DNA of 64,000 nucleotides, taken from positions 248,001 through 312,000 of the forward strand of contig NZ_LJAK01000001.1 of the NCBI RefSeq assembly GCF_001420005.1. The letters are read 5' to 3'. The stretch comes from Loktanella sp. 3ANDIMAR09 (GTDB lineage Bacteria > Pseudomonadota > Alphaproteobacteria > Rhodobacterales > Rhodobacteraceae). Numbering within the stretch: position 1 is the stretch's first letter; the number at the start of each line of letters is the position of its first letter. Of this stretch, positions 1 through 9,286 are shown piece after piece. The position numbers were made by a program, and so were the translations under genes. The notes beneath the pieces were generated by a model. The model did not search any database. It had not been told where the DNA came from and was given only the letters and a program-made list of their open reading frames with translations.

Positions 1-470
1 GGGGGCAGACGCTGAACGAGCTGCGCAGTGCATTGGGACAGGCCGAGGCGCGCATCACCGGCGGGCTGTCACCCAGGATCGCGCCGATGGGTGAAATCCG
101 CGACCTGGGCGGGCTGTTGCAACGTGCTGAATTCGCGCTTCCCGTCGCTGATTCCGACACGATTACAGTGACTTACACCGATGCTATGGCGCTGATGCGT
201 GACCTGCGCGCCATGGGCGAGGGCAACGCGCTGGACGCACGTCTGCGGCGCCCGACGCGGCGCGCGGTCATGGATGCGGCGACGCAGCTTTATGCGGATC
301 ATTTCGGCACGCCGGAAGGACGCGTCACCGCCACCTTCGAGATCGTCACACTGACGGGATGGTGTCCTGCGGCCAGCCAGCCGCAACCCCTGCGCCCCGG
401 TTCTGCCAAGACCCGGCTGGCGGATGCGCTGGGCGTGCCAGAGGCACCGCTTGACCCGTCCACAGATTGA
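1..470 (+). CDS. SAM-dependent methyltransferase, BioC/NDUFAF5-like (5' end outside window)
   Basis: This is the C-terminal part of a protein whose reading frame is already open at base 3 and stops at 468-470. The segment LNELRSALGQAE, then GLSPRIAPMGEIRDLGGLLQRA and FALPVADSD, matches the C-terminal half of class I methyltransferases of the BioC / NDUFAF5-like group common in Rhodobacteraceae, where this part follows the Rossmann fold and shapes the substrate side. The SAM-binding motifs lie upstream of the window, so neither substrate nor start can be judged. A TTG at 33 is not the real start, because the family-like sequence continues in frame before it. The next gene, hemH, is codirectional after about 50 bases. 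Confidence 0.75.
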   Translation, partial: GQTLNELRSALGQAEARITGGLSPRIAPMGEIRDLGGLLQRAEFALPVADSDTITVTYTDAMALMRDLRAMGEGNALDARLRRPTRRAVMDAATQLYADHFGTPEGRVTATFEIVTLTGWCPAASQPQPLRPGSAKTRLADALGVPEAPLDPSTD

Positions 471-523
471 CCTGAGCCGCAAAGCGTTTATCTGACCCCT
501 ATCCCGCCGCAGAGGAGTTTTCG

Positions 524-1600
524 ATGTTCGACGCAAAGTCAGAAGTGCGCCCCGCCACATGCCCGGTCCATGCCCCTGCGGATCACCCCGCCATCGAACC
601 GGCCCGCGTCGGGATCCTGTTGGCGAACCTCGGCACACCTGACGGCACCGACTACTGGTCGATGCGGCGTTACCTGAACGAATTTTTGTCTGACAAACGC
701 GTCGTCGATTATTCCGCCTGGATCTGGCAACCCCTGTTGCAGCTGATCATCCTGTCGAAACGCCCCTTTACCTCTGGTGCGGCCTACCGGTCGATCTGGA
801 ACACCGAGGCGGACGAATCCCCGCTGCTGACGATCACCAAGGAACAGACCGCCGCGATCAAGGAAGAGATGCACAAACGCTACGGCGACCGCGTGCGTGT
901 CGATTTCTGCATGCGCTACGGCAACCCGTCGACCAAATCCAAGGTCCGCGAAATGACCGAGGCCGGTTGCCAGAAGATCCTGTTTTTCCCGCTGTATCCG
1001 CATTACGCCGGTGCCACGTCGGCCACGGCAAACGACCAGTTTTTCCGCGCGCTGATGCAGGAAAAATGGCAACCCATCGCCCGCGTGGTCGAACCTTACT
1101 ACGAGGACCCCGCCTATATCGACGCCCTCGCCCAATCCATCGAAACCGCCTATGCCAAGATGGACAAGAAGCCTGAAAAGCTGATCTGTTCCTATCACGG
1201 TGTGCCGGAACGCTATCTGCGTGAGGGCGATCCGTACCACTGCCAGTGCCAGAAAACGACGCGCCTGCTAAAGGAACGGCTGGGCTGGGACGACACGCAG
1301 ATCGTGACGACATTCCAGTCGCGCTTTGGCCCCGAAGAATGGCTGAAACCCTACACCGTCAAGGAAGTCGCCCGACTGGCCGAAGAAGAAGGCGTCAAGA
1401 ACATCGCCGTCTGCGCGCCTGCCTTTTCAGCCGATTGCATCGAAACGCTGGAAGAGATCAACGAAGAGATCAAGGAAAGCTTTGAAGAAGCGGGTGGAGA
1501 GCATTTCACCTATATTCCCTGTCTCAACGCTGACGCCGCGCACATCCACGCGCTGTCTGGTGTCATCGACCGCAACCTGACGGGCTGGATCGACCAGTAG
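524..1600 (+). CDS. hemH: Ferrochelatase
   Basis: Ferrochelatase (358 aa) inserts Fe2+ into protoporphyrin IX, the last step of protoheme synthesis, at the inner face of the cytoplasmic membrane. The N-terminal block GILLANLGTPDGTD (from residue 30), the SYHGVP motif with metal-site His225, and SADCIETLEEI with the conserved Glu307 are all present. Length is normal for the bacterial family. ATG at 524 follows a good ribosome site (agaggag). Several cysteines (239, 241, 305, 333) are present; some alphaproteobacterial ferrochelatases carry a [2Fe-2S] cluster, but I cannot tell whether these would ligate one. Two other heme-related genes (hemW, hemJ) lie elsewhere in the window, not in an operon with it. 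Confidence 0.95.
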   Translation: MFDAKSEVRPATCPVHAPADHPAIEPARVGILLANLGTPDGTDYWSMRRYLNEFLSDKRVVDYSAWIWQPLLQLIILSKRPFTSGAAYRSIWNTEADESPLLTITKEQTAAIKEEMHKRYGDRVRVDFCMRYGNPSTKSKVREMTEAGCQKILFFPLYPHYAGATSATANDQFFRALMQEKWQPIARVVEPYYEDPAYIDALAQSIETAYAKMDKKPEKLICSYHGVPERYLREGDPYHCQCQKTTRLLKERLGWDDTQIVTTFQSRFGPEEWLKPYTVKEVARLAEEEGVKNIAVCAPAFSADCIETLEEINEEIKESFEEAGGEHFTYIPCLNADAAHIHALSGVIDRNLTGWIDQ

Positions 1601-1623
1601 GGCTTGCGCGTTTGACCTGCCCG

Positions 1624-1643
1624 TGTCAGCGATCACGCTGACA
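1624..1643. promoter_or_regulatory. Perfect 8-bp inverted repeat upstream of the MFS gene
   Basis: TGTCAGCG, a four-base ATCA centre, then CGCTGACA: a perfect 8+8 palindrome lying 24 bases after the hemH stop and 14 bases before the MFS start codon. It has no T-tract, so it is a poor intrinsic terminator. Its size, symmetry and position next to the ribosome site of an efflux-type gene would fit a repressor operator, or a hairpin in the leader. No regulator gene sits beside it. Confidence 0.4.
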
Positions 1644-1657
1644 TCAGGGAGGGTTCC

Positions 1658-2824
1658 ATGTCGATCATTGGCCGGATGAAACCGCAGCACCGCGTCTTTG
1701 CGGGATTTGCAATCTATGCATTCATCTTGGGTCAATTGTTCACCCGCCTGCCCACGGTCAAGGACGCGATGGGCATTGGAGAAGGCGCGCTGGGCCTCGG
1801 GCTGATCGGCGCGCCGGTCGGCACGCTGATTGCACTGACGCTGGCCCCGCCGCTGATCGAACGGTTCGGTCACAAACGGTCGATGATTGCCGCGCTGTGC
1901 GCCATGTCGGTGTTCTACGCCATTGCCGTCCATGCCACCGGGCCGGTCGCGTTGTTCTTGTTGCTGGTGCCCGCGGGCCTGACACTGGGCACCGTCGAAA
2001 TCATCATCAACCTCGAGGCCGACCGCGTCGAGGCGACCCTGCCCTACCGCATCATGAACCGCGCCCATGCGTTCTGGTCGCTGGGGTTTTTCGGTGCCGG
2101 GCTGTTCGGTGCGCTGATGGCGCAGATCGGGCTGTCGCCACAACTGCATCTGGCGCTGGTCGTGCCGCTGTCGGGCACCGCGGTCTGGCTGTTGCTGTCG
2201 GATTTCAGCGCGGCACCGAAACGGGGGTCTGAAATGACCGGGCCATCATCCATGGTCGCACGACCGTCGCTGGCGATCATGGCACTGGTCGGGCTGTGCC
2301 TGTCCGCCATGGTACTGGAGGGCGGATCGATCGACTGGTCCGCGATCTACATGCGCACGATTTTCGATACAGCACCCTATTTCGGCGGGCTGACCGTAGC
2401 GACCGTGGCACTTTCCCAGGCGCTGTTGCGCTATTTCGCGGACCCGGTCGTGGACCGTTTCCAGCCCGTCCCCGTCGCGCGCGGGATGCAGGTGGCAATG
2501 GCGGTCGGCGTGGTCATGGTCTTTTTTGCGCCGAATGCCTGGATCGCACTGGCGGGTTTCGCCATGATCGGGGCCGGCACGTCGGCGCTGTTTCCACTGG
2601 CCATGTCCGCCGCAGCGCAACGCACGGACAGACCGTCATCGGTCAATGTCGCAGCCCTCGCACAGTTCAGTTTTGTCGCATTCCTGCTGGGACCGCCGCT
2701 GCTGGGTTTCGTGGCGGAACACGTCGGGTTGCGCTGGGTGTTTGGCCTGACCCTGCCGCTGATCCTGCTGTCGGCAGCCCTGTCAAAAGGCCTGCAACCA
2801 GAGACCGAAACCAGCCGGCACTAG
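1658..2824 (+). CDS. MFS transporter
   Basis: A 388-residue polytopic membrane protein of the major facilitator superfamily. It has about 12 hydrophobic segments in two halves with a polar middle near residues 185-200 (SAAPKRGSEMTGPSS). The loop after TM2 reads PLIERFGHKRSM, a degenerate form of the MFS loop 2-3 motif. The start (ATG, with ggagggttcc upstream) is well supported. The substrate cannot be read from sequence; the family includes sugar and drug transporters of the FucP/YbjJ kind. It stands alone behind hemH with a palindrome in the short gap, so it may be separately controlled. Confidence 0.85.
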   Translation: MSIIGRMKPQHRVFAGFAIYAFILGQLFTRLPTVKDAMGIGEGALGLGLIGAPVGTLIALTLAPPLIERFGHKRSMIAALCAMSVFYAIAVHATGPVALFLLLVPAGLTLGTVEIIINLEADRVEATLPYRIMNRAHAFWSLGFFGAGLFGALMAQIGLSPQLHLALVVPLSGTAVWLLLSDFSAAPKRGSEMTGPSSMVARPSLAIMALVGLCLSAMVLEGGSIDWSAIYMRTIFDTAPYFGGLTVATVALSQALLRYFADPVVDRFQPVPVARGMQVAMAVGVVMVFFAPNAWIALAGFAMIGAGTSALFPLAMSAAAQRTDRPSSVNVAALAQFSFVAFLLGPPLLGFVAEHVGLRWVFGLTLPLILLSAALSKGLQPETETSRH

Positions 2825-2954
2825 GCCCTTTGCACGCTTTTTTGCCGAAACAGAATCGCAAGACTTTTATTTTGCGCATCACCTCTTAGATACTTTCTTG
2901 CTTAAAGCTCTGGCTTGGCGTCACATTCTTTCACCTCGGAACAAGGAGAGTTCA

Positions 2955-3368
2955 ATGAAACGTCGCACGCTTCTCAAGGGCGTCATTGCAGCGCAGCTTG
3001 CGCTCGTGGCGAACCTCTCTCTTGCCGGTGCGGCCATCGCGCAATCGGCAGCATCTCGTGTCTCGCGCGCGTCGCGTCCTTCGCCAGCTTCACGCGCGAC
3101 ACGGCCCTCGCCCGCCTCACGCCCATCGCCGGTTTCGCGTCCCTCGCGCGTGTCGCGCCCGACCGCCCCATCGCGCGCATCGAATCCATCAACCGCCAGC
3201 CGCCCCTCTCGTCCCAGCCGATCAGAGGCACTGCTTCGCGGTCCAGAGGCCCGTGATCCGCAGCGCCGCGCGCAGGCCATCCAGTCGGTGCGGGCGGAAA
3301 TGCAACGTGACGGTCTGACGACGGTCAGTGATGCGAACCTGACCAGCGTGCTGGCGGCGTTCAAATGA
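2955..3368 (+). CDS. Exported protein with 20 perfect Ser/Thr tripeptide repeats
   Basis: The 137-residue protein begins with a Tat-like signal peptide (KRRTLLKG, then a hydrophobic stretch to AAIAQ about residue 30). Directly after it come residues 31-90: twenty consecutive triplets of the form [S/T]-[R/P/A/N/T]-x, where x is P, A or V in all but the last. Ser or Thr occupies every third position (31, 34, 37 ... 88) without one break. The C-terminal 47 residues are charged and probably helical (EALLRGPEARDPQRRAQ onward). The start was chosen at ATG 2955 because aaggag lies just before it; an upstream in-frame start has no such support. It overlaps the next gene by 4 bases. No known family is recognised. 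A period of three would place all hydroxyl side chains on one face of a polyproline-II helix. Confidence 0.8.
   Translation: MKRRTLLKGVIAAQLALVANLSLAGAAIAQSAASRVSRASRPSPASRATRPSPASRPSPVSRPSRVSRPTAPSRASNPSTASRPSRPSRSEALLRGPEARDPQRRAQAIQSVRAEMQRDGLTTVSDANLTSVLAAFK
3045..3224 (+). repeat. Coding tripeptide (9-base) repeat tract, 20 units
   Basis: The 180 bases encode residues 31-90 of the exported repeat protein. Units at protein level include SRP, SPA, SRV, SRA, SPV, TRP and TAP. At DNA level the Ser codons vary (tcg, tct, tca, tcc), so the regular protein pattern is not just the result of a recent exact DNA expansion; selection at protein level is the simpler reading. Confidence 0.85.
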
Positions 3369-3634
3369 CAAGGCGGACCTCGTTTCTGGTATTGGTCTGC
3401 GTCAGCCTTTCGGCCTGTACGGCCGGACTGCAGGAGGGACCAGATGCCGCGATGGCTGCCGCACTCGACAGCCAGCTCGACGGATTTGCGGGCACGACGA
3501 TGACGGGCCTGCCGTTCACCATCGTTGATACCGCCGCATCCGACCGTCAGCTGTGTCGGGTCGTGTCGGTCGAATCCCCGACGCGATTTGATGTCGACAC
3601 CTATTGCAAATCGCCCGGCGGCAGCTGGAGCTGA
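3365..3634 (+). CDS. Small lipoprotein resembling the RT0821/Lpp0805 surface-protein domain
   Basis: An 89-residue protein with a clear lipobox (SLSAC, lipidated Cys18) after a short hydrophobic signal, so it is expected to be anchored in a membrane facing the periplasm or surface. The C-terminal part contains CRVV at Cys64 and a C-K-S-P-G-G-S-W segment at Cys81. This resembles the closing motif (CR...., then AC-x-x-P-D-G-x-W) of small alphaproteobacterial surface antigen domains; the two Cys could form a disulfide. Its ATG overlaps the stop of the repeat-protein gene (ATGA), and the next gene begins 7 bases after its stop, so the three are probably co-translated. Confidence 0.75.
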   Translation: MTRRTSFLVLVCVSLSACTAGLQEGPDAAMAAALDSQLDGFAGTTMTGLPFTIVDTAASDRQLCRVVSVESPTRFDVDTYCKSPGGSWS

Positions 3635-3640
3635 GGCAGG

Positions 3641-4345
3641 TTGCCGGACCTGCACAGCGTCGAAAACCTGCATCTCAGCGCGGCCCCGCTTGGGGTCGCG
3701 ATCTACATTTCCGTACCAAGGTCTGTCCGCGCGCTCTTGGACCTGATCCTGTCGGGTTGGGTCTTCAAAAAGGCCAGCCCACCAATCGATCCGGATATCG
3801 CGATCACCTGGGATGGCAGATATGCGCTCTTGTCACCGCTCTACGCAGCCGAACGGCCGCACCGCGACATCATTGCGATCATCAATGAATTCATCGTGGC
3901 ACTTGGCTATGCCATCGCGCACCAACGCCCAGATTTGCAACTGATCCATGGGGCAGGCTTTGCGCTGGCGGGACGGACAACAGTCCTGTTCGGTGCCAGA
4001 AAGACCGGGAAGTCCACTTTCGTCGGTCGGATGGCGGCACAGGGCGCAACCGTATTTGCAGACGATATCCTGCTTTGGTCGCCCAAGGAGGCCCTTTTTT
4101 ACGCCGTCGGAGCATCGCCGCGCCTGCGCCGTCCCGTTCCTGACGACATTGTTGCCGGATTGGACCCGCGCGCGTTCATCGCAGGTCAGAATACATGCTA
4201 CCTCAACAGCGGCCGCGTCTCGGTTGCGGCAGCCGGACAGGCATTGATGCCGGATCGCTACATCGCACTGCGCGCAGACCACACGCAAAAGACGATCCGG
4301 TTTTGGGCGATCGTGAAACAGATCGCCGCCAACCGGATCGCCTGA
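3641..4345 (+). CDS. HPr kinase (HprK)-like P-loop protein
   Basis: A 234-residue soluble protein with the layout of HprK-type serine kinases: a variable N-terminal part (1-100), then LIHGAG (101-106), the Walker A loop GARKTGKST (118-126), and FADDILLW with tandem Asp141-Asp142. The C-terminal half is short and the HPr kinase/phosphorylase signature is not evident, so it is HprK-like rather than true HprK. Relatives in RiPP and lasso-peptide clusters phosphorylate Ser residues of exported peptides (family knowledge). Here it is the third gene behind a Ser-repeat protein. The start is a TTG with gaggcagg just upstream; no closer ATG fits. Function as a kinase is inference. Confidence 0.7.
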   Translation: MPDLHSVENLHLSAAPLGVAIYISVPRSVRALLDLILSGWVFKKASPPIDPDIAITWDGRYALLSPLYAAERPHRDIIAIINEFIVALGYAIAHQRPDLQLIHGAGFALAGRTTVLFGARKTGKSTFVGRMAAQGATVFADDILLWSPKEALFYAVGASPRLRRPVPDDIVAGLDPRAFIAGQNTCYLNSGRVSVAAAGQALMPDRYIALRADHTQKTIRFWAIVKQIAANRIA

Positions 4346-4349
4346 CCCG

Positions 4350-4940
4350 TCACAGAACCAGAACCTGCGTGCCCAGTTTGGTCATGTTGAACAACTCGGC
4401 GATATGTTCGTTGTACAGACCGATGCAGCCGTTGGATGACCGACGCCCGATCTTGCGCGTGTCATGGGTGCCGTGGATGCGGTAATACTGCCATGTCAGC
4501 CACAGCGCATGGGTGCCCAGCGGATTGTCGGGACCGGGACCGATGTAATCGGGCCATTCGGGGTTGCGTTCCTTCATCGACGGGGTCGGACGCCAGTCAG
4601 GGCCATCGACCTTTTTGATGATCTCGGTTTCACCACGGCGGGTCAGATCGTCGGTCAGCGGCACAGAGGTGGGATACAGCTTGTAGATGCTTTCGTCCTC
4701 GCTCCAGAAATGCAGCGCCCGGCTTTGCAGGTCGACGAGGATCGCACCATTCGTCAGGCTGCCAAAGTAGGGGCGCCAGTCCAGCGAACGGAAACTGGCG
4801 ACGTTGCGTGTGACGGCACTGCCACCGCGGATGTTGGCCTCCATCTCGGTGCTGTTGGCTTGCGCCAGCGCCGGCGTTGCAAGGGCGGCGGCACCCGTTG
4901 CCAGCATCGCGCGGCGCGTAATCAGGGTCGGTTTCTTCAT
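4350..4940 (-). CDS. L,D-transpeptidase (YkuD domain), Tat-type signal
   Basis: A 196-residue exported enzyme of the ErfK/YbiS/YkuD group, which forms 3-3 peptidoglycan cross-links or attaches proteins to peptidoglycan through a catalytic Cys. The signal peptide TRRAMLATGAAALATPALAQ has a twin-arginine motif. The catalytic signature HGTHDTRKIGRRSSNGCIG carries His156 and Cys172. ATG 4940 was preferred over a GTG three codons upstream because gaggtgg lies 5-8 bases before it. It ends 4 bases from the HprK-like gene, tail to tail, and its 5' end faces the CAP-domain gene, with about 160 bases of shared promoter region. Confidence 0.9.
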   Translation of the reverse strand: MKKPTLITRRAMLATGAAALATPALAQANSTEMEANIRGGSAVTRNVASFRSLDWRPYFGSLTNGAILVDLQSRALHFWSEDESIYKLYPTSVPLTDDLTRRGETEIIKKVDGPDWRPTPSMKERNPEWPDYIGPGPDNPLGTHALWLTWQYYRIHGTHDTRKIGRRSSNGCIGLYNEHIAELFNMTKLGTQVLVL

Positions 4941-5100
4941 CAAATCCACCTCGGGTTCTTATTTTGCTTTTGCTACGGATATGCGGCGCGTATCCAGCGG
5001 ACAATTCAAACTTGCGTGCATTGGGCAAAGCCTTGCCGAAGCGTGTTTGATTAGCACCGCAAGCTCGCGTAACACAGAGCTGAATTTGAAGGATCACCTG

Positions 5101-5673
5101 ATGCATCGACGCCTTGTTCTGACTGGTCTGGCCGCCGTGACACTGACCGCCTGCGCACGCGCACCGCGTGGCCGGATCGGCCCTGACGGCCTGCCGCTGC
5201 CGCAGGTCTACAATATTCAGCCCGGCGACGAGGATGACATCCAGTTTCGCATGCTGGACAGCGTGAACACCCTGCGTCGCGCCGCCGGCGTGGCACCTGT
5301 GGAACTGGACCCGCAGCTGACCGCAGCTGCTGCCACCCATGCCCGTGACATGCGGGCCCAGAACCGTCCCTGGTTGTTCGGGTCTGACGGATCGTCACCG
5401 CTGGACCGCGCGCGGATCGCCGGTTTCCAAGGACGGATTCTGGGGGAAAACATCTCTGAATCTTACGAGACAGAGCTGGAAACCCTCGCCGCCTGGATGA
5501 AGCAGGAAGACACGCGCCGTGTGGTGTTGGACCCGGCCGCGCGGCGCATGGGCCTTGCCTGGTCGCAAGAGGCAAACGGCAAGCTGTGGTGGACGATGAA
5601 CATGGGTAGCGACCCGTTCGCACAGGCACCGATCGCCAGTGTCGCAGGGTTCACCCCCGCGATCACGCGCTAG
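5101..5673 (+). CDS. CAP-domain (SCP/PR-1) lipoprotein
   Basis: A 190-residue lipoprotein: signal with lipobox TLTAC (Cys18), then a CAP domain. MLDSVNTLRRAAGVAPVELD, THARDMRAQN (with the family His) and GENISES (with the family Glu) are the recognisable CAP motifs; the C-terminal part ends with MGLAW and KLWWTMNMG. Bacterial CAP proteins are extracytoplasmic and mostly of unknown biochemical role. ATG 5101 follows gaaggatcacctg, so this start is preferred to any of the longer in-frame alternatives. It lies between two divergently placed L,D-transpeptidase genes and overlaps the second one tail to tail by 4 bases, suggesting an envelope role. Confidence 0.85.
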   Translation: MHRRLVLTGLAAVTLTACARAPRGRIGPDGLPLPQVYNIQPGDEDDIQFRMLDSVNTLRRAAGVAPVELDPQLTAAAATHARDMRAQNRPWLFGSDGSSPLDRARIAGFQGRILGENISESYETELETLAAWMKQEDTRRVVLDPAARRMGLAWSQEANGKLWWTMNMGSDPFAQAPIASVAGFTPAITR

Positions 5674-6173
5674 GGGTAAATAAAGATCGGCGTGCCGTCG
5701 CGCACCATTGCATATATCTCTTCGATCTCGGCATTGGTGACGGCGATACAGCCCCAGGTCCAGTCGGGCTGTCCGATATACATCTCTGGCGTGCCGTGGA
5801 TAAAGATATCGCCGCCCGGCGATTTGCCCATGGCGCGTGCGACCGCGATATCGCGCGCGTTCGGATAGGAAATGCCCAGCGACAGGTGAAACCGGCTGTT
5901 GGGGTTGCGGCGATTGATGCGATACGCGCCTTCGGGCGTGCGACCGTCACCTTCGACGACCTTGTGACCTTCGGGGGCAAAGCCCATTTCCATGTCGTAT
6001 TGCCGCAACAATTGATTGTTGTGCAGCAATTGCAGAATGCGCTGGCCCTTGAACACCTGAACGCGTGTCACCTCTGGACCATCATAGGTCAGAAAACGCG
6101 CTGGTTTCCCGGCACAGGCTGCGAGCAATGCGCCCAGTGCCCCGAAAATGGCGAAACGTCGTGTCAGGTTCAT
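5670..6173 (-). CDS. L,D-transpeptidase, lipoprotein type
   Basis: A 167-residue YkuD-domain enzyme with a lipobox (LLAAC, Cys20) after an Arg-Arg N-terminus, so probably membrane-anchored, unlike the soluble paralogue at 4350-4940. It starts its YkuD fold at about residue 36 (VTRVQVFKGQRILQL) and has the active-site block HGTPEMYIGQ followed by DWTWGCIAVTN, giving His126 and Cys142. The two L,D-transpeptidases are divergent in sequence outside the motif, so they are not a recent duplication. The stop overlaps that of the CAP gene. Confidence 0.9.
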   Translation of the reverse strand: MNLTRRFAIFGALGALLAACAGKPARFLTYDGPEVTRVQVFKGQRILQLLHNNQLLRQYDMEMGFAPEGHKVVEGDGRTPEGAYRINRRNPNSRFHLSLGISYPNARDIAVARAMGKSPGGDIFIHGTPEMYIGQPDWTWGCIAVTNAEIEEIYAMVRDGTPIFIYP

Positions 6174-6222
6174 GGCTCGTCCCCACAGGTCCGGTCTGCG
6201 CCGGTCATTCGCAACCTACGAC

Positions 6223-6240
6223 AGCGCACGAACCTGCGCT
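6223..6240. terminator. Hairpin between the RlmD-like gene and the L,D-transpeptidase gene
   Basis: AGCGCA and TGCGCT are separated by six bases and lie 20 bases past the stop of the leftward methyltransferase gene. The stem is only six pairs and no T-run follows in either direction, so the terminator assignment is weak; read-through into the L,D-transpeptidase gene is possible. Confidence 0.25.
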
Positions 6241-6260
6241 AGCGGGCAAGCGGTGCCACA

Positions 6261-7453
6261 TCACCCGCGTGTCAGTTGCGCCACCACTTCTGCGTGAGGT
6301 GACCAGCGGAACTGGTCCACAACCTGAACCCAGTCAACGACAAATCCCGCAGCGACCAACGTGGCGACATCCCGCCCAAAGGTGACAGGGTTGCACGACA
6401 CCATCGCCACCCGGTTGATCCCGCTGGCCGCGATCGTGGCCACCTGTGCGGCAGCGCCCGCACGCGGCGGGTCGATGACAACGGCATCAAACCCCTTGAA
6501 TTCGTCAGGTTCCAGCGGACGGCGGAACAGGTCGCGTGTCAGCGTGGTGACCCGTTTCAACCCGCGCGCACTGCGCCAGCCCCGATCCAGTGCGGCCAGC
6601 ATCTCGGCCTCGCTCTCGACGGCCAACACCTCTGCCTGCGTGGCAAGGTCCAGCGCGAATGTCCCGCACCCGGCGAACAGATCGACGATACGATCAGCGC
6701 CTTGCAGGATCTCCTGGACCGCATCGCGCAGGGCACCCTCGCCATCGGCGGTGGCTTGCAGGAACGCGCCCGGCGGCGGCGTGACCTGCACCGGGCCAAA
6801 GGATTGCGCCGGGGATTGGATCGTCACCACGGTTTCATCGTTCCACGTCAGCCGCGCCAGCCCGCTGTTCTGCGCAAAAACCGCAAGGTCGAGGCGCAAC
6901 TGGTCGGTCAACGGCTGGTCGGTGCCGATCAGCACATCCAGCCCGTTCAGGCTCTCGGTGATGGTCAGCGCGACCTCGCCCCGGCGGGACGCGGCCAGGA
7001 CGGTCAACGCTTCCAGCATCGGGATCGCGGCAGACAGCGCGGGCGTGACCAGCTGGCAATCGGGCACCGCCACCAGAACATCGGACGCGCGGGCGTGAAA
7101 CCCGACCATTGCACCCTTTTTCGTGCGGCGACCGGCAAATTTCGCACGCCTGCGCGATTGCGGCGGAGAGATGTGCAGGGTGCGAAACGGCGGTGTCAGC
7201 CCATGCGCGGACAGGGCGCGTTCGACGATTCCCTGTTTGAAACCAGCCACATAAGCATCAGAGGCGTGCTGCAACGCACAGCCGCCACAGGTTTTGAAAT
7301 GACGGCAGGGCGGTGCGACCCGATCAACTGACGGTGTCACGATCTGCGCTGATCCATCGTCGCGCAGGGCCACGTCCTCGCCCGGCAGGGTGCGCGGGAT
7401 CAGCGTGCCATCCTCGGCGCGGCCCAGTCCCAGATGCGTCATCGCGGTGATTT

Positions 7454-7457
<4 letters not shown>
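6261..7457 (-). CDS. 23S rRNA uracil-C5 methyltransferase, RlmD/TrmA family
   Basis: A 398-residue class I SAM-dependent RNA methyltransferase. It has the iron-sulfur motif C51-x5-C57-G-G-C60 with a distal C134 (VPDCQLV), a SAM-binding segment IVDLFAGCGTFALDLA (257-272), the IDPPRAG motif (328-334) and the nucleophile Cys355 in MVSCNPVTFGRD. These define the RumA/RlmD/RlmC-type uracil-5 methyltransferases. It is somewhat shorter than E. coli RlmD and the N-terminal TRAM domain appears reduced, so the exact rRNA position is uncertain. Its start overlaps the stop of the upstream ABC transporter gene by 4 bases. Confidence 0.85.
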
Positions 7458-9282
<1,825 letters not shown>

Positions 9283-9286
<4 letters not shown>

